Assembly (NCBI GenBank): GCA_022410635.1
Contig: JAJVDF010000227.1
Location: 986,939 to 1,050,938, forward strand
DNA length: 64,000 nt
Reading direction: 5' to 3'
Source: Tretioscincus oriximinensis
Lineage: Eukaryota; Chordata; Lepidosauria; Squamata; Gymnophthalmidae
Position 1 is the first letter of the stretch. Every line of letters begins with the position of its first letter. Below, one piece after another: positions 43,506 through 55,769 of the stretch. Both the position numbers and the translations under genes were made by a program. Below the pieces are notes generated by a model that ran no database searches, was not told the origin of the DNA, and was given only the letters and a program-made list of their open reading frames with translations.

Positions 43506-45390
43506 CCCATGTACTAACCTAAAATCTTAAACTTTGTATCAAAATTCACATAAGCTATACCATTAATATTTCAGCACTCACAGAAGTAAAGAACAAGTAT
43601 TGTGAAAATGACATTGTTGTTATTAAGTTTTACTCATTGTTGTTTATTATCTAGTAGCATGTAACTGAGGGTAAACAACAGAGCAATTGCCTGAAAAGCA
43701 GAGATTTATTCACCTGGCAGAAAAATAGTTAAACAATTTCTATGGTTTTTAAAACAAAATTTTATGGCTGTCTCCGTGCAAGTCAAGCTCCACTGGGATT
43801 TTTTATGTTTTGCTCATCACTTTTTGAAAGATATTTGATACTCAGTATAGGCTGTAGTCTAGCAACATCCAAAATTAGTTGAAACTTGAACTTTGGAACA
43901 TGAATAACCCTGATCTGAAATAAGGCAGGCTTTCCAATGCTATTGTTGGTTTAGTAATTAATATATATTTCATCTGATTGGATTAAAAAGATATTGGATT
44001 GACAAATCATGGGAATGATAGTCCCATTAAAATCCTGTTTCCAATTATTTTGAATGAGGCAAATAAAAAATGTTACTGTCATGGCTAGTATTGCACACAA
44101 TTTAAATAGAGTATAAAATAGTATGTGATGATCACTAAACTTCTGCTTAGTTTCCCAAAATTTTGTTTTAAATCTTCAAAGAGGTAAGTTAATTGGAATA
44201 TTCCTGGAAGTTTGTGCTGCTTGTCCAAATAACCATGCCTATGCTCACAGTTTCAGTGCTGCCCGGGATACCAATTAAGATGCATGTATGCACATGTGAG
44301 CTTGAACGGGAGGGACGGTTTGCATTTTCACACCCATCCTGTTTTTTTTTACCCGCCCTTGGCTCTTACTTCTAATTCCCTACGTTCAGTGTTTATAGAA
44401 TATATATGATACTTCCTTTAAACAATTCTTAACAATCTTTGTACTACTGATCACAGTATTGAATGAAAAAGTTGTTAAATTATGCTTATTGATATGTGCT
44501 TTTTATTATTTCAACTTAGATGGTTTCATCATGCAGCAATGGGATAGGTGAATACGTTGTGTGCAACAGTAGCCAAAGTTTAGTCCTCCAAGTACTCCTG
44601 AACTATAGTTCGCACCATTCTTTATGTGCCACAGTGTAGGTGATTGCCCATATTTTGGCATTCGTATAGCTGAAAATTAGTCTTTCAAATTACAAACTAC
44701 AAAATGCAAGAATGATGAGTAGTGAGTGTAAGTTGTGTAAGGATGTGGCTAGGGGAATTAAAGTTCAAAGTCCCCACCTTATCCTGAAACTGACTGGATG
44801 ATCTTGGGCTACTCGCACTTTGATATTCCTAAATGACTAGACATAGTTGTTACAAAGCCCAAATACTACATATATTTCCTTCCTCTGTGTGTTTAACCCA
44901 CAAGTTATTTCTTCACAAACTGTAAATTCAGGATCTTCCAAAAAACAGCAAGAGAAAATGTTCTCCCAATTCCTGTTAAAATTTTAGTCAATGTCTGTTA
45001 CCACAGACCTATACTACCATGGGGAAAGGGGGGGCAGGGTGAGAGGTTAAAAAGAAAGGATGAAGCAAACATGCAAGTTCTCTGAAACTGCTTGAGAAGA
45101 TACAGGATGCATCCTGATGATTGCTTATCGCCCTGCTATTTCTCACTCTCGTGATATAAAGCACCTATGTTCCCCTAGTTCTGACTCCACAAGTTTCTTT
45201 CTTCTCTGTGGATTTGTAGAAATGGGATTTACTACAAATTCCTGAAAACATTTGGAATGGAAGCTCCAAGAAAATGCCTATATCTCTCCTGTCATTGACT
45301 GTGGTCTCGCCCGCCTCCCACTTCTGAAGAGAGGCAGTTGTGCAACCCATTAAGAACTTCAATGTTTCAACAGACATCAGAGTTCGAAGC
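43506..45390. other. Intergenic, nothing recognised
   Basis: AT-rich, no supported gene or repeat. Confidence 0.5.
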
Positions 45391-45394
45391 CTAT

Positions 45395-45620
45395 GCATCG
45401 ACTGTGAAGAGGGGTGAGCACCTTCTACTGGTCTTAGCTTCAGTTAATCCAGCCATTCGAAAACAAACGCAAACAGATAAATGTGTACTACCACAAAGGT
45501 GTTGGGGAAGATAGATGTAGGCTTTCAGGTGAAAGATAGCAGCCTGTAAGTCACTTTGAGTCCCTTGGAGTGAGAAGGGCGGGGTATAAAAAACAGATTC
45601 TTCTTTTCCTCCTCCTCCTC
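45395..45620 (+). mobile_element. SINE family S2, body and tail
   Basis: GGGGTGAGCACCTTCTACTG, CAGCCATTCGAAA, TAAGTCACTTTGAGTCCCTT and GAAGGGCGGGGTATAAAAAA with a TTC/TCC tail. Confidence 0.75.
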
Positions 45621-46174
45621 CGTTTCAGAAATACTTCATTAAAAAAAGAAAAATCCTACTGTATAAAATGTCATGGATGGCTGTCTTCTCTTCCCCAACT
45701 TTTTTTTAAAGAAAAAGCAAATCTCCCTCTGCTTCAAGTGCCTTTGCTGCTAAATAAGCTTTTAATTTAAGAATCTGCACTTTCCTAATCACTATTTTTT
45801 GTCCTGAAAGCCAGAGGAGAAGAAACATACAGAGCCTTAATCCATCATTAAATCAAAAGGGAAGTACTAGAACAAAAATTCAAAATGAAGGCCTTTTAGG
45901 GAGCTATGATTGTTGCATTCCTGCAGTTACATGTGGAAGACACATAGATGTCACATTAGGATAGTAAAAAAAAAAATTAACGTGTAGATGCAGCCATAGT
46001 GTAATGAGCATTTTCAACACTGGTAATTTTTACAATAGAGACCTGGCTTGAGATCTGAGGACCTTTCTGCAATGGACTTTATTTCTGATGATATTCCAGA
46101 ACAAGATCTGTCAGCAGGCCTCATTCTAACTTGCTGTAATTTTCAGATTTCTGATCTGAAATATAATACAGAAT

Positions 46175-46355
46175 CATGCTGACCAGATGAACTGTTTTTT
46201 NGGGGGTTGAAAACCTGTTTTGGGGGTTCCTCCTGTTTTTTTCTGAGGAAAAAATATATTTTTTTGGAAAAAAAATTCCTCAGAAAAAACTGGGAAGAAC
46301 CCATAACTGGGTTTTCAACCCCCCCCCCAAAAAAAGGGGTGATCTGGTCATCCTA
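46175..46355. mobile_element. T-family fold-back element, short form
   Basis: ATGCTGACCAGATGAAC and GATCTGGTCATCCTA ends, and TTTTTTCTGAGGAA paired with TTCCTCAGAAAAAA. Confidence 0.75.
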
Positions 46356-46792
46356 AATAAGACCCAGTGCATCAATGGATTATTAAATAGATCTAAATTT
46401 CAAGTTACTTTTAAAAGCTGACACAGGATGGCAGAACTAGCCCATCATCTGAATTGGATCACATTAAGATTGCCTTCAACATTCACCTACATCACAACCT
46501 ATTTTTTGAAGAGTTCTTGTTGTACTTTTATCTTGTTAAACATTTATGCACTATCTTGTCATTTTTATCAAGTGTGTCACACAAATATAAATCACTAAAG
46601 ATCATAGTACAATATAATTTGTGTAAAAGCTATGTCCATAATCAGTTATAAAACCTCAACAGAACAACAGCATGAATCAGCTTTCACAAAAGAATGTTTG
46701 GTGAATTATCCTCATTTATGTGGTTTGACCAAAATAATGTTGAACTTAATTGATGTGTTTTCATATCAGTGTATTAGTGTCTTAATACATTA

Positions 46793-47222
46793 CCCTGTCC
46801 ACATTGAACCTCAGAGAAATAGCCGTGTTAGTCTAGCAGAAAGTCCAGCAAAGGAGCTAGCAGCACTTTGAGACTAACTTGAGAAAAGTGGTTGGCATAA
46901 GCTTTCGTAGACAGGTTTACTTCTTCAGATGCTGAGGGTTTCCCTATAAATACCTGACCCTGACATTAGTCCCTCAGCATCTGAAGAAGTAGACCTGTCT
47001 ACGNAAGCTTATGCCAACCACTTTTCTCAAGTTAGTCTCAAAGTGCTGCTAGCTCCTTTGCTGCACATTGAACCTTTAATCTTGGGTCAAAGTTTGGCCA
47101 TCCACATGCCAGTGTAGACTATGGCAGGCCCTATTCATGTCTTGCCATAGTCTACATGGCATGTGGATGGCAAGCTCCTATTCTGAGATATAACCCAGAA
47201 AAAGGCTCAATGTGGACAAGAT
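46793..47222. mobile_element. P-family MITE split by the F element
   Basis: CCCTGTCCACATTGAACCT is interrupted at 46,811 and resumes at 47,064. It ends ACCCAGAAAAAGGCTCAATG. The two halves pair (CCATCCACATGCCAGTGTAG and its complement). Confidence 0.7.
46812..47063 (+). mobile_element. F-family fold-back element, full copy
   Basis: 252 bp with 12-bp target duplications CACATTGAACCT (46,800-46,811; 47,064-47,075). Left arm 46,846-46,938 and right arm 46,971-47,063 are almost perfect complements of about 93 bp. A 34-bp non-palindromic end (CAGAGAAATAGCCGTGTTAG) is on the left only. Confidence 0.85.
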
Positions 47223-47900
47223 AATGTGTTAAAGCAGCTGGGGAAGCTGACAAGTAAAGAGGCATGTGAGCCCTGTGGACAGTATGTGTTTCAAAATCCT
47301 ATCCTTTTCCTCTCAAGTCCAAACAGCGAAATCTCCAGAGAACTGGAGGCATGAACCCTGAAATCAGTCACATGGAGCCTCCTCCTGCTGCGCTAAGGCA
47401 GAAACAAAAACAATTGCTATGGAGGGGTGTGGTGAGCCCACTCTTCCACCCTCCACCCCCAATTGCTGGCTCTTTTCCTGGAGATTTGGCCCAGCTTTCT
47501 ACAGCTGAATTAAGACAATTCCAAGTTATGGGGCCTTATTTGTGCTTGGTTTAATTTTGATCCAAAAATGATCTAAGGGTCCTGCTGTTTGCATGTCCTG
47601 TGCTAGTCTGGGATAGCATGTGGAGTAAATCTCTTAGACCATTTTCTGGAATAGAATAAGGGAAAATCTGAATCAGGCCTTCCTTCCAAGTCCAAGAGTA
47701 GTGGAACAACAAAAAGACCCTCCCATTGTAATCTTAAAGTACAGCCAGGTCTATGGGAGAAAGTGCTCCTTTGGGTTTTTAAAGGCAAAGCCATTTAGGA
47801 CTTTGTATGTCAATATTAGTATTTTGAATTGGTCTTAATATCAAATTGGTCAGGACTTACTAGTTTATAATTCACATTATTCTTTCATTCACTCTTTACA

Positions 47901-48473
47901 TCTGTGCATATGATAAAACATGTACCAAAGAATCCAACATTCTGAGGTATAATGACCAATGACAGGCCTTGGAACGCTGGTAGCCTCCAGAGACCAATGA
48001 CAGGGCTCAGAACTTTGGCAGCCTCCAGGGACCATTGACAAGGCTTGGAAGACAGGGCATTCTCCAGAGAGGAGGGGAGGAAGATAAGTGTTGGCAGCAC
48101 GAGGAAGAAAAACAGAAGAGAAAGGCGAAGGAGGAAGGAAGGAATGAAGAAAGATGGAAAGAAAGAAGGAAGACACAAGGAAGGGAAGGAAGAAGGAAGG
48201 AAAGAAAGAGCAAAGAAGGAATGGATGAAAGAAGGGTCAGGAAGGAAGATAAAGAAGAAAAAAGGAAAGAAATAAGAAAGAGGAGGAAGGAAGGAAAAAA
48301 GAAAGAAGGAAAAGAAAATGGAAAGAAGGAACAATGGAAAGAAGTGGCATGTGAAAGAGGAATGGGAGAGGGGAAAGGGAGTGAGAGAGTGAGCAGAGGC
48401 ATGGATGAGTGCAAGGGAGCAGAGGGGCTAGAGCCCGTTGCAATACCATAATATAACGGGTTAATTTTGCTAG
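47901..48473 (+). mobile_element. Helitron-like non-autonomous element, copy A
   Basis: Begins A|TCTGTGCATATGATAAAAC and ends CTAG|T, with a GCCCGTT/AACGGGT hairpin about 10 bp before the end, as expected for a Helitron. Tandem GACCAATGACAGGG..TTTGGCAGCCTCCAGGGA units and a GGAA-rich tract fill the centre. No Rep/helicase coding. Confidence 0.6.
48080..48330 (+). repeat. (GGAA)n-type purine tract
   Basis: Imperfect GAAGGAAGGAAAG units within Helitron-like copy A. The Lys/Glu/Arg-rich and Ser/Phe/Leu-rich frames are by-products. Confidence 0.85.
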
Positions 48474-49274
48474 TTTATAAATAATTAGATGATATGAGAT
48501 GGAAATGAGACTTATGATGGTTCCCCTCGGAATAACTTAAAACTACGAAGGCAAGTAGTTGCAAAGTGGGCAAAAGTAGCATAGTCCATATACTGCCAAA
48601 TTCTCCAATGAAACACAAGGCTTGCTAGCTTGTTTGTTTGATGTAATTTTTATACTTTGCAATGCAATAGGAAATTAAAGTAAAATGCCTAACAGTTTTC
48701 TGAGTTATCAAGTAACTTTCCATTTGCGAGATTCAGCTTCTGTGTAGAAACTGTCTTAATTATGCAAAGGTAGCTCCACCTGTCACTTTGATGTCTGCCA
48801 ACTCGAGCCTTTGGTATTTAGGCAAGCAATCTAATGACTAATTGTGTCACCAGTTGCCGCACTGTGAATTAAACACAAGTTTTTCACATGCTAAAAGTAT
48901 ACACAATAGAGTTGTCAGACAAATTTCTCTTTGGATTTCAGTGATACTTTTTGACAATAATTCTCATCATAATCTGGCACCCCTCAGCAAGGAAGCCTGA
49001 GAATGGAAAATTCTAGTTGCCACCTCTCGATCAGTGGGTGCTGCCAGATGGGAAGTTGGTATGTGTGGTCAGTAAAGTATGTGCAGGTATATTCAGTCAA
49101 ATCTGAGATGGGCAGAACCAGCAAAAAATGTTGACCGTTGTGTATTTGAACTGGGCTAGCAGGAGTACAGATTTAAACTGTAATGTCTGTGATATGCAAA
49201 AGACTGTTGATAATACTTGTGATTCTTGAAATTATAGAATATGTTGTATATGTTGCATATATTCAGAAAAATAA
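48474..49274. other. Intergenic, nothing recognised
   Basis: No supported feature. Confidence 0.5.
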
Positions 49275-49606
49275 TTTGTACATGTAATAAAACATGTATC
49301 AAAGGGTCAAACATTCTGAAGTATACTGACTTATGACAGGACTTGGAACTTTAGTAGCCTCCAGAGAGGTCTGTTGACCAATGACAAGGCTCAAAACTTT
49401 GGCAGCCTCCAGGGAGGAGGGGAAGAAAAGAAGGAAAAAAGAAGCTTAAAGGCCGGAGCTTAAAGAGAAAACCCGTGGTAGTGGTGGTGAGGAGTCAGGA
49501 GAAGATACAGGGATATAGCTGCCAGCACTGGTGAGTGATGGGGTGGAAGGATGCCAGCTAGAATTCCTGTTCAATTTGTTCAATGGGAATGGGCTTAATT
49601 CGCTAG
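49275..49606 (+). mobile_element. Helitron-like element, copy B
   Basis: TTTGTACATGTAATAAAACA start, TTGACCAATGACAAGGCTCA and CTTTGGCAGCCTCCAGGGAG units, end AATTCGCTAG|T. The first C and the hairpin are decayed. Confidence 0.55.
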
Positions 49607-49944
49607 TTGAAAACAAAATTATAAAAAAAAATTATTTAACTAAGTTGCTATTCAGGGGGAATAAAGACCCCATGGTTCTGCGGATGATGCTAAATTCTAT
49701 TTCTTATCAGTGCAAGCCAGCACAGGAAATGGCCAGAAACCCCAGAGAAATTGTGTGAAGTAGTGTCTAAGCATTATTACTTTCAAAGTCCTTTGTTTGA
49801 TCTTGGCTGCATCCCTACTATCTGTCTCCACAGCAGGTTGTTGTGAAGTCAAAATGGAAGATCATGTGTGTCACCATGAAAAATTTAGAAACCAAGATAA
49901 TCTAGTAACAACTACAGAACAAGAATGTGAATATAAAGCAATGT

Positions 49945-50045
49945 GAGGATCCATGCTGAATTGGGCCACTCACTGCCCATCCTGTTGGACATTGTGTCAT
50001 ACACAGAGCCCCACTAATTGCACAAGAGTAGGAAACTGTAATCTT
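49945..50045 (-). mobile_element. LINE 3'-end repeat, decayed
   Basis: ATCCATGCTGAATTGGGCCA, ATTGTGTCATACACAGAGCC and CACTAATTGCACAAG. Confidence 0.45.
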
Positions 50046-51072
50046 TATTTTCCATTGCTCTATAGGGTTTGAGGTTGACTGGGATTGGAGTTCAGTATTT
50101 TCAAAACTGGCAGCATCTCCACCCATGCTAGAGAATGAGGGCAGTGATACATCCTTGCACATGTAGATCTAAAAGGTTGACAACAGGTGATGCTACTTAC
50201 TACTGATTTGCCACCTCCACCCTCCTCTTGAGCCATAAGATCAGGTGAACCTCCTTGTCTGATGGAATCCTTCCACACGTGCCGTATGATAAACTTTTCC
50301 ACTGATCCCTCCCCTCTGGAATAATTGCAGTTTTAATAAGTGGAACCTTCCGACACTCCCATCAAGGCAACTTGAGAAAGAGACACCCCTTCTTCCTGTG
50401 AGGCTGGCCCAATAAGGACAGAGCTGTCATTAAAACTAATTATGAGCTTTAAGAATACTAATAATCCTGACAAGTTTTTAACAGAATGATACTTCCAAAC
50501 TCTAGTTACGCATGAACTGCTCAGATGGATGTATTATCTTGATGTCTCAACAATTATTCCTTTATTTTGCCCCAAGTTTAGTGAACTTGCTTTGCCTGCT
50601 GTAGCTTTTACGTTTCCGTTTTATGGACTTTCTGAAAATCAAGTCGAGAAAGGGATTCTACACCCAAGTAATCACATGGATTTCGTCTTCCAGAAGGTAA
50701 CCTTAATTAAAATTATGGTTGTTCATTAATCTTCGCTATAGAGTTTTCTGAGACGCAAAGACTGTGTCCAGACAGGGTCAGTAATTCACTTCCAAGATGA
50801 ATGAGTTGTATTTGCTAGACCAGTTTGTTATATAAATAAAATAAATGTTGGGTTTTAGATCTGACAGCAGATTTTTGGTTTACTAGGAAAAACAGTTGTT
50901 GAATCTTTATATAAGGTTATTGCAGAAAGGCTGTGCCATGTGGATAGTTTTGGTGAGAAACTGTAAGGATGAGAGAGGCAAAGGAGTCTGATATTGACAG
51001 CAAACTATTCAATTACATTTGGGAGAAGGAACTATTGAACTTCCTTTTGAATTTCCTAATATACAGAAATAG
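50046..51072. other. Intergenic, nothing recognised
   Basis: No supported feature. Confidence 0.45.
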
Positions 51073-51256
51073 TACAGGCAACCCCTGACTTCACAAGCTA
51101 ACTGGGACCAAATTTTGCTTGTAATGTGGTGATTTGTAAAACTGGAGGCAATGAAGTGATATATTTTTTGAACATTCAGCTTTAGGACAATGGCCTAAAA
51201 TAGTACTTGTAGAAATGTAAATATAAAAAAAACTCACAAAGCAGGGTTTACCTGTA
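51073..51256. mobile_element. Pogo/mariner-like MITE variant
   Basis: Ends TACAGGCAACCCCTGACTTC and AAAGCAGGGTTTACCTGTA, close to those of the 23.7 kb element. Confidence 0.5.
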
Positions 51257-51979
51257 TGACAAAAGGAAGCTGTCTGAATGCATCCTTAATTGGGTGTAGA
51301 CCAATTTACAGTGGCCCTGTAAGTGGCTTTCAGCTTTCCAGGGGTTTTCTCAGGTTACAGCTCTTTCCGGTGTTTTCTCTTGGGTGACATCAAAATACAT
51401 TCTAAGTTTAATTTTGTGCTCTTCAGTCACATATCCATAAGTCTTTACAGTGTTTTCATACTTTATTTTAAATGCTTTTATTTCTGCTTCCAGTTCTCTG
51501 TAAGTTGCTTTTAATTTTTAATCCACGCTATAAAAAATAAAAAACCTATGACATTAAAACAATGCTTGGAGTGCTTAAAATGGTATAATTAGAGGCATAT
51601 TGAAAATTGGGTGGGATAAGGGGGAACATTCACAGAAGGACACATGGGTGAGTAAGCAGGTTATCACACAATGACATGAGGCATTTTGTGGAATCCACGA
51701 TGCAGCCCATCAAGGTGATGTGTGATTTTTTTCTTTCTCTTTAAAAATACATGTATGAATTCTCTTTGGTTTGATAACTGCTTTGCACAACCAGTATTTT
51801 TCATGCATTTGGAGTGCATATGCTTCTGCCATGCTTTATGACTCCAGCAGCAATTCATTCTGGGGAGATACAAATGAGGCAGGAAGGGGCCTAAAAGTCA
51901 CCTTCTCCGAGATTTCTGCCCAACTCAGCGATACTTCACTTGCCAGCATGCAGCTCACAGCCAGGCAGAAACCCAGTCT

Positions 51980-52530
51980 TTTGTACATATAATAAAACAG
52001 GTATCAGAGTCCAGCATTTTGAGGTATAATGACCAATGACAGAGCTCAGAACCTTGGCAGATTCTGAGAAAAAGGGAGGAAGACACAAGTAAGGAAGAAT
52101 GAAGGGAAAGAAGAAAAGGAAGGAAAGGAAGAACAAAAGAAGGAAGGGACTATGGGTACTAGGANGAATGTCTAAATGTTGCCTCCGGAATGGAGCAACA
52201 GGCAGGACTCCTGACGTTCCATTTGCAGGGAGTCATGAACAGGTGCATTTTTGCTTTCCTCTGTTCAGACTGCCCAGGTACATCTGGTGGTTCTCTGTGT
52301 GAGACAGAATGCTGGACTGGATGGGCTCTGGCCTGATCCAGTATGGCTCTTATAAGAAAGAGAAGGAAGATAAGGAAAAAGGAAGGAATGGGGGAAGGAA
52401 CAAAAAAAAACAGCACATGAAAGAGGGATGGGTGCGGGCAAGAAAGGGAGGGAGTGGGTGGAGGCATGGGAGCAAGGGGGAGGAAGGGCGCCTGTTGCAT
52501 GACTGTAACATAACAGGCTTATTAGGCTAG
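51980..52530 (+). mobile_element. Helitron-like element, copy C, with LINE insertion
   Basis: TTTGTACATATAATAAAACA start, TGACCAATGACAGAGCTCAG unit, perfect GCCTGTT/AACAGGC hairpin (52,490-52,496; 52,512-52,518) and end CTAG|T. A LINE 3' end is inserted at 52,190-52,356. Confidence 0.6.
52190..52356 (+). mobile_element. LINE 3'-end repeat
   Basis: TGTGTGAGACAGAATGCTGG, ACTGGATGGGCTCTGGCCTG and ATCCAGTATGGCTCTTATAA, sense orientation. Confidence 0.65.
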
Positions 52531-53632
52531 TAGATGTACAAAACCCATTATAATGGTTTTCCAGATGCCTTGGAAACAATCTGGGGACATTTTAGCTGTT
52601 AATTTCAAATTGTTCTTCGTTCCCATTTGTGTTTCAGTCCACCTAGAGATGTATGATATTCTTAGCCATAGAATCCTTTATTCCACCTCTGCGATAACAG
52701 GTACCCGTGACGTCTGATGTGTCATTTGATATTGGTTGGTCCTTTCTATAAGGGCATTTTTCCAGGTAACTTTTGTTCAAGCAATCTTCAGCTATTATAA
52801 CTTGCTGAGTCCAGCTCGTTGCTGAATGTGTAACTGGAAAAGGGTATTCTAGAGTAAAGGATCTCTTTTTCCTTCTGCTGCAATATAATCAGGCATAAAT
52901 GTGACTTCTTTGTTCAGAATTAAAGCTTCTGTCAAGGATAACTTCTTGTTCTAGAGTTGCAAGTTTGAGCAAAAACACAATTTTTTGCTGCTATTTAAGC
53001 AGAAGACCATTATCACTCCCTATGGCAATAAATTAAGGCAAATGAAGGGTCCTATTAGGTCAGCCCTATCAGTGCTTTATACAGGTTATAAAGTGCATTT
53101 CTTTAGGTCCAAGGCACATTAGGATTCCACTGTGCTCTAATTAAGAAAGTCCGGGAAACCCAAATTTTACACACGTGTCTATTCAAAACTATTTCTTCAT
53201 TTTGTTAAAAAGCCTCTCCATCTTTGCACAAACTTTCTACAAGTTTTCATATCAGCTTATGTAAAACCTGTTACTCAGCCCTGTGTTTCATCCCCTATTT
53301 TAGAAATGGTGACTGCCCTAGGCCTCACACATAGATGAGGCCCCAATCAATGTAGATAACAATGGTTGCAAAATTAGTTCTGATAAAAACTGTTATGTGA
53401 GAGGGTTGTGCTAAAGAAAATGGAGTAACTGACAAACACTATCGGTGCTGCATTATTTACATTTAAATATTTATATATAAAATGCTTATGTAACGCTTCC
53501 TTAAAATATAACCTTGGATGAATAAAACCAGCTAAAATCATAATTATATAAAATACTAGTGTAAAGCCCACAAAAATGCCTTCACCTGTTACTTGCAGGA
53601 GTGGCCTGCCTACAAAGTGCTGAGCAAAGGTG
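52531..53632. other. Intergenic, nothing recognised
   Basis: No supported feature. Confidence 0.5.
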
Positions 53633-53640
53633 GGGACAAG

Positions 53641-53909
53641 CAGTGCTTTTTTCCTAGAAAAAAAGGTGACTGTACTAACGCCGGCAAGGGGGAGGGGGGA
53701 CAGCGTTAGCAGCAGCGGCGGGGGCGGCGGGGGGCGGCGTTAGCCCCCCCCACCGCTAACGCCGCAGTACCGGCACCTTTTGTTTACCCGCCCCCGCCCC
53801 CGCCCCGCTNACTGTGCCCCCCCGCCCCCCCGCCGCCCCCCCGCCCCCCCGCCTAAATAAAAGGTGCCGGTACTGTGTACCGGCATGTTCCGTCACAAAA
53901 AAAGCCCTG
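53641..53909. mobile_element. GC-rich palindromic hAT element with 8-bp target duplication
   Basis: 269 bp between GGGACAAG repeats (53,633-53,640; 53,910-53,917). Ends CAGTGCTTTTTT and AAAAAAAGCCCTG are inverted repeats. The core has runs of GGCGGGGG and CCGCCCCC and GTTAGC/GCTAAC inverted units. No coding. Confidence 0.85.
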
Positions 53910-54214
53910 GGGACAAGTATTGCCGGTCCCCATTGGTCTGGGGTGGGAGTTGCTGTCCTCCATTGCCTTGGAGTGGATGGTGAATCTCACAACAACCTTA
54001 TGGTATGGCAGTCCTCTTGGGTTGCACTGCGATGCACCGGCTGATGCCGCACAGTGGGGTGATGCCAGGATGTGTGTTTGTTCACCCTCTCCAAATGCAG
54101 CCACAACATGTAGCAAGCCAGTTGCTGTGATGCGAATTAATAATATACAAATTATTAAAAATCAAAGACTGGAAAATGAAGTGTGGATTCACACTTTAGT
54201 TATTTGGAAGAAAG

Positions 54215-54370
54215 TAGGTTGGCAACCTATATTTCGGTTAAATGAGTACCATCATTACGCTGCTGGGGAAAATAGAATAGAATTTTCAGCCTTCGGGTGA
54301 AAATTAACCTTGTAAATCATTTTGAGTCCCTTCTGGTGTATAAAAATCAGATTCTTTTTATTCTTCCTAC
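54215..54370 (+). mobile_element. SINE S2 tail fragment
   Basis: CAGCCTTCGGGTGAAAATTA, TAAATCATTTTGAGTCCCTT and TATAAAAATCAGATTCTTTT. Confidence 0.6.
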
Positions 54371-55429
54371 CTGTTTGGAAACATTTATGGAGACCAGTTC
54401 CACTTGGAGCGGTTCACTAGCTAACCTTTGTTTGCAAATTGGGATGAGTGGTCTATTAGTATCCTTGCAGTTTAACGCCAACCAGACATAAGGCAGCTTT
54501 CCTCTTATAGCCCCAGTCCTAATAGAAATTGATGCAATCAGCAGGTGTGGAGAGCTTCACAAAAGCTGAGTCAGACCCAACCTTAGTCCCCTCTGGAGGC
54601 TATTGCAACATCACAGGTGATATGAGGTGGTTACATTCTAAATGCTTGGCAGTCCCTTCCTAACTGCAACTGGATGAAAACATATCATGTGACATGAAGG
54701 CCTGGTGTACAGCAGCATTCACACTTTCCATAAAACCTACTTGAAAATGTAACTGACTACTCACCAATTGCTCCAAAAGCATTCTTAAACTCATGTTAAA
54801 CTTAACCTTGGGTGGTCAACAATGTGAATGTAGCATTTCAGTTGATTGTATATACTGTTCCACAATCAAAATGCAAATGCACCCAAACATTCATTCTGGG
54901 TTAAGTAAGACTTCAGCCAGCAGCACTTAAACCCAGAAATGTTAGCACTCTACAAATATTGGAGACTGTTCTGGTGCTATCATAGAGAAGGCCCATTCTC
55001 TATGATAGCATTCAGCAATTTAGTAACCCTGAAGGCCTACAGCAGGACCTCCCCTAGGCTGTGGTCACAAATCAGTAATTAAGCCTCACTAGGACTGGAT
55101 TGGATTAAAGCAGAAGTAACCTGAAGTTAATTTCAATTTAGAATATACCAGTCAAACTCCTTTTTTTTTTTTACATTGTGACTTCCCATATCATACTTCC
55201 CTTGATAAGAATAGCTCTGAGGTTTTGGGTGCTGGGACTAGACTTGTGGGGAGACTATGGAAGTTGGAGGGGGTTCAGCAAAGAACTGGGATATAATGAA
55301 AGCTACAATTCAGTTCTGTCTTCTCATACTTCCCACAGGTTCCTGGCAGCCCCATGTCCCCTTCCCGTGGACTCTTGACCTACAGAACTTATGCTACTTA
55401 TCTACTGGCATTCAGCTATAGCCAACGCA
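54371..55429. other. Intergenic with one perfect hairpin
   Basis: 15-bp perfect stem with a 6-nt loop at 54,975-55,010 (TGCTATCATAGAGAA and complement). Otherwise nothing recognised. Confidence 0.5.
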
Positions 55430-55765
55430 ACTATTTGAAAGATATGTAGATTTGTAATCTGCATTTCAAATAGATAAATGGGTACCACCAGTAACCTGGT
55501 GGGAACGATAGAATAAGATGTAAGCCTTGGGGTGGAAAATTAACCCTGTAAACCCCTTGGAGTCCCTTTGGGTGAGAAGGTTGAGGCATAAAAAAACGGC
55601 TCCTTCCTTCTGTTTTCGTCCTTCTATCTTCTATCTCCACTCCTTCCTTCCTTCCCTTCTTTTTCTTCTTTTTCTTTTTCTTCTTTTTCTTCTTCTTCTT
55701 CTTCTTCTTCTTNTTCTTCTTATCTTTTCTTTCTCTTCCCTTCTTCTCTTGTTCTTCTTTCCTCC
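55430..55765 (+). mobile_element. SINE family S2 with expanded TTC tail
   Basis: GGTACCACCAGTAACCTGGT, CTGTAAACCCCTTGGAGTCC and GGTGAGAAGGTTGAGGCATA, then about 140 bp of TTC/TTCC/TTTC repeats that end where the CpG island begins. Confidence 0.7.
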
Positions 55766-55769
55766 CTTC

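Noticed and set aside
47885..48451. Lys/Glu-rich and Phe/Ser/Leu-rich frames
   Set aside because: By-products of the GGAA tract in the Helitron-like element.
47901..52530. CRISPR-like array of repeated units
   Set aside because: The repeats are dispersed element copies of unequal spacing in a vertebrate genome.
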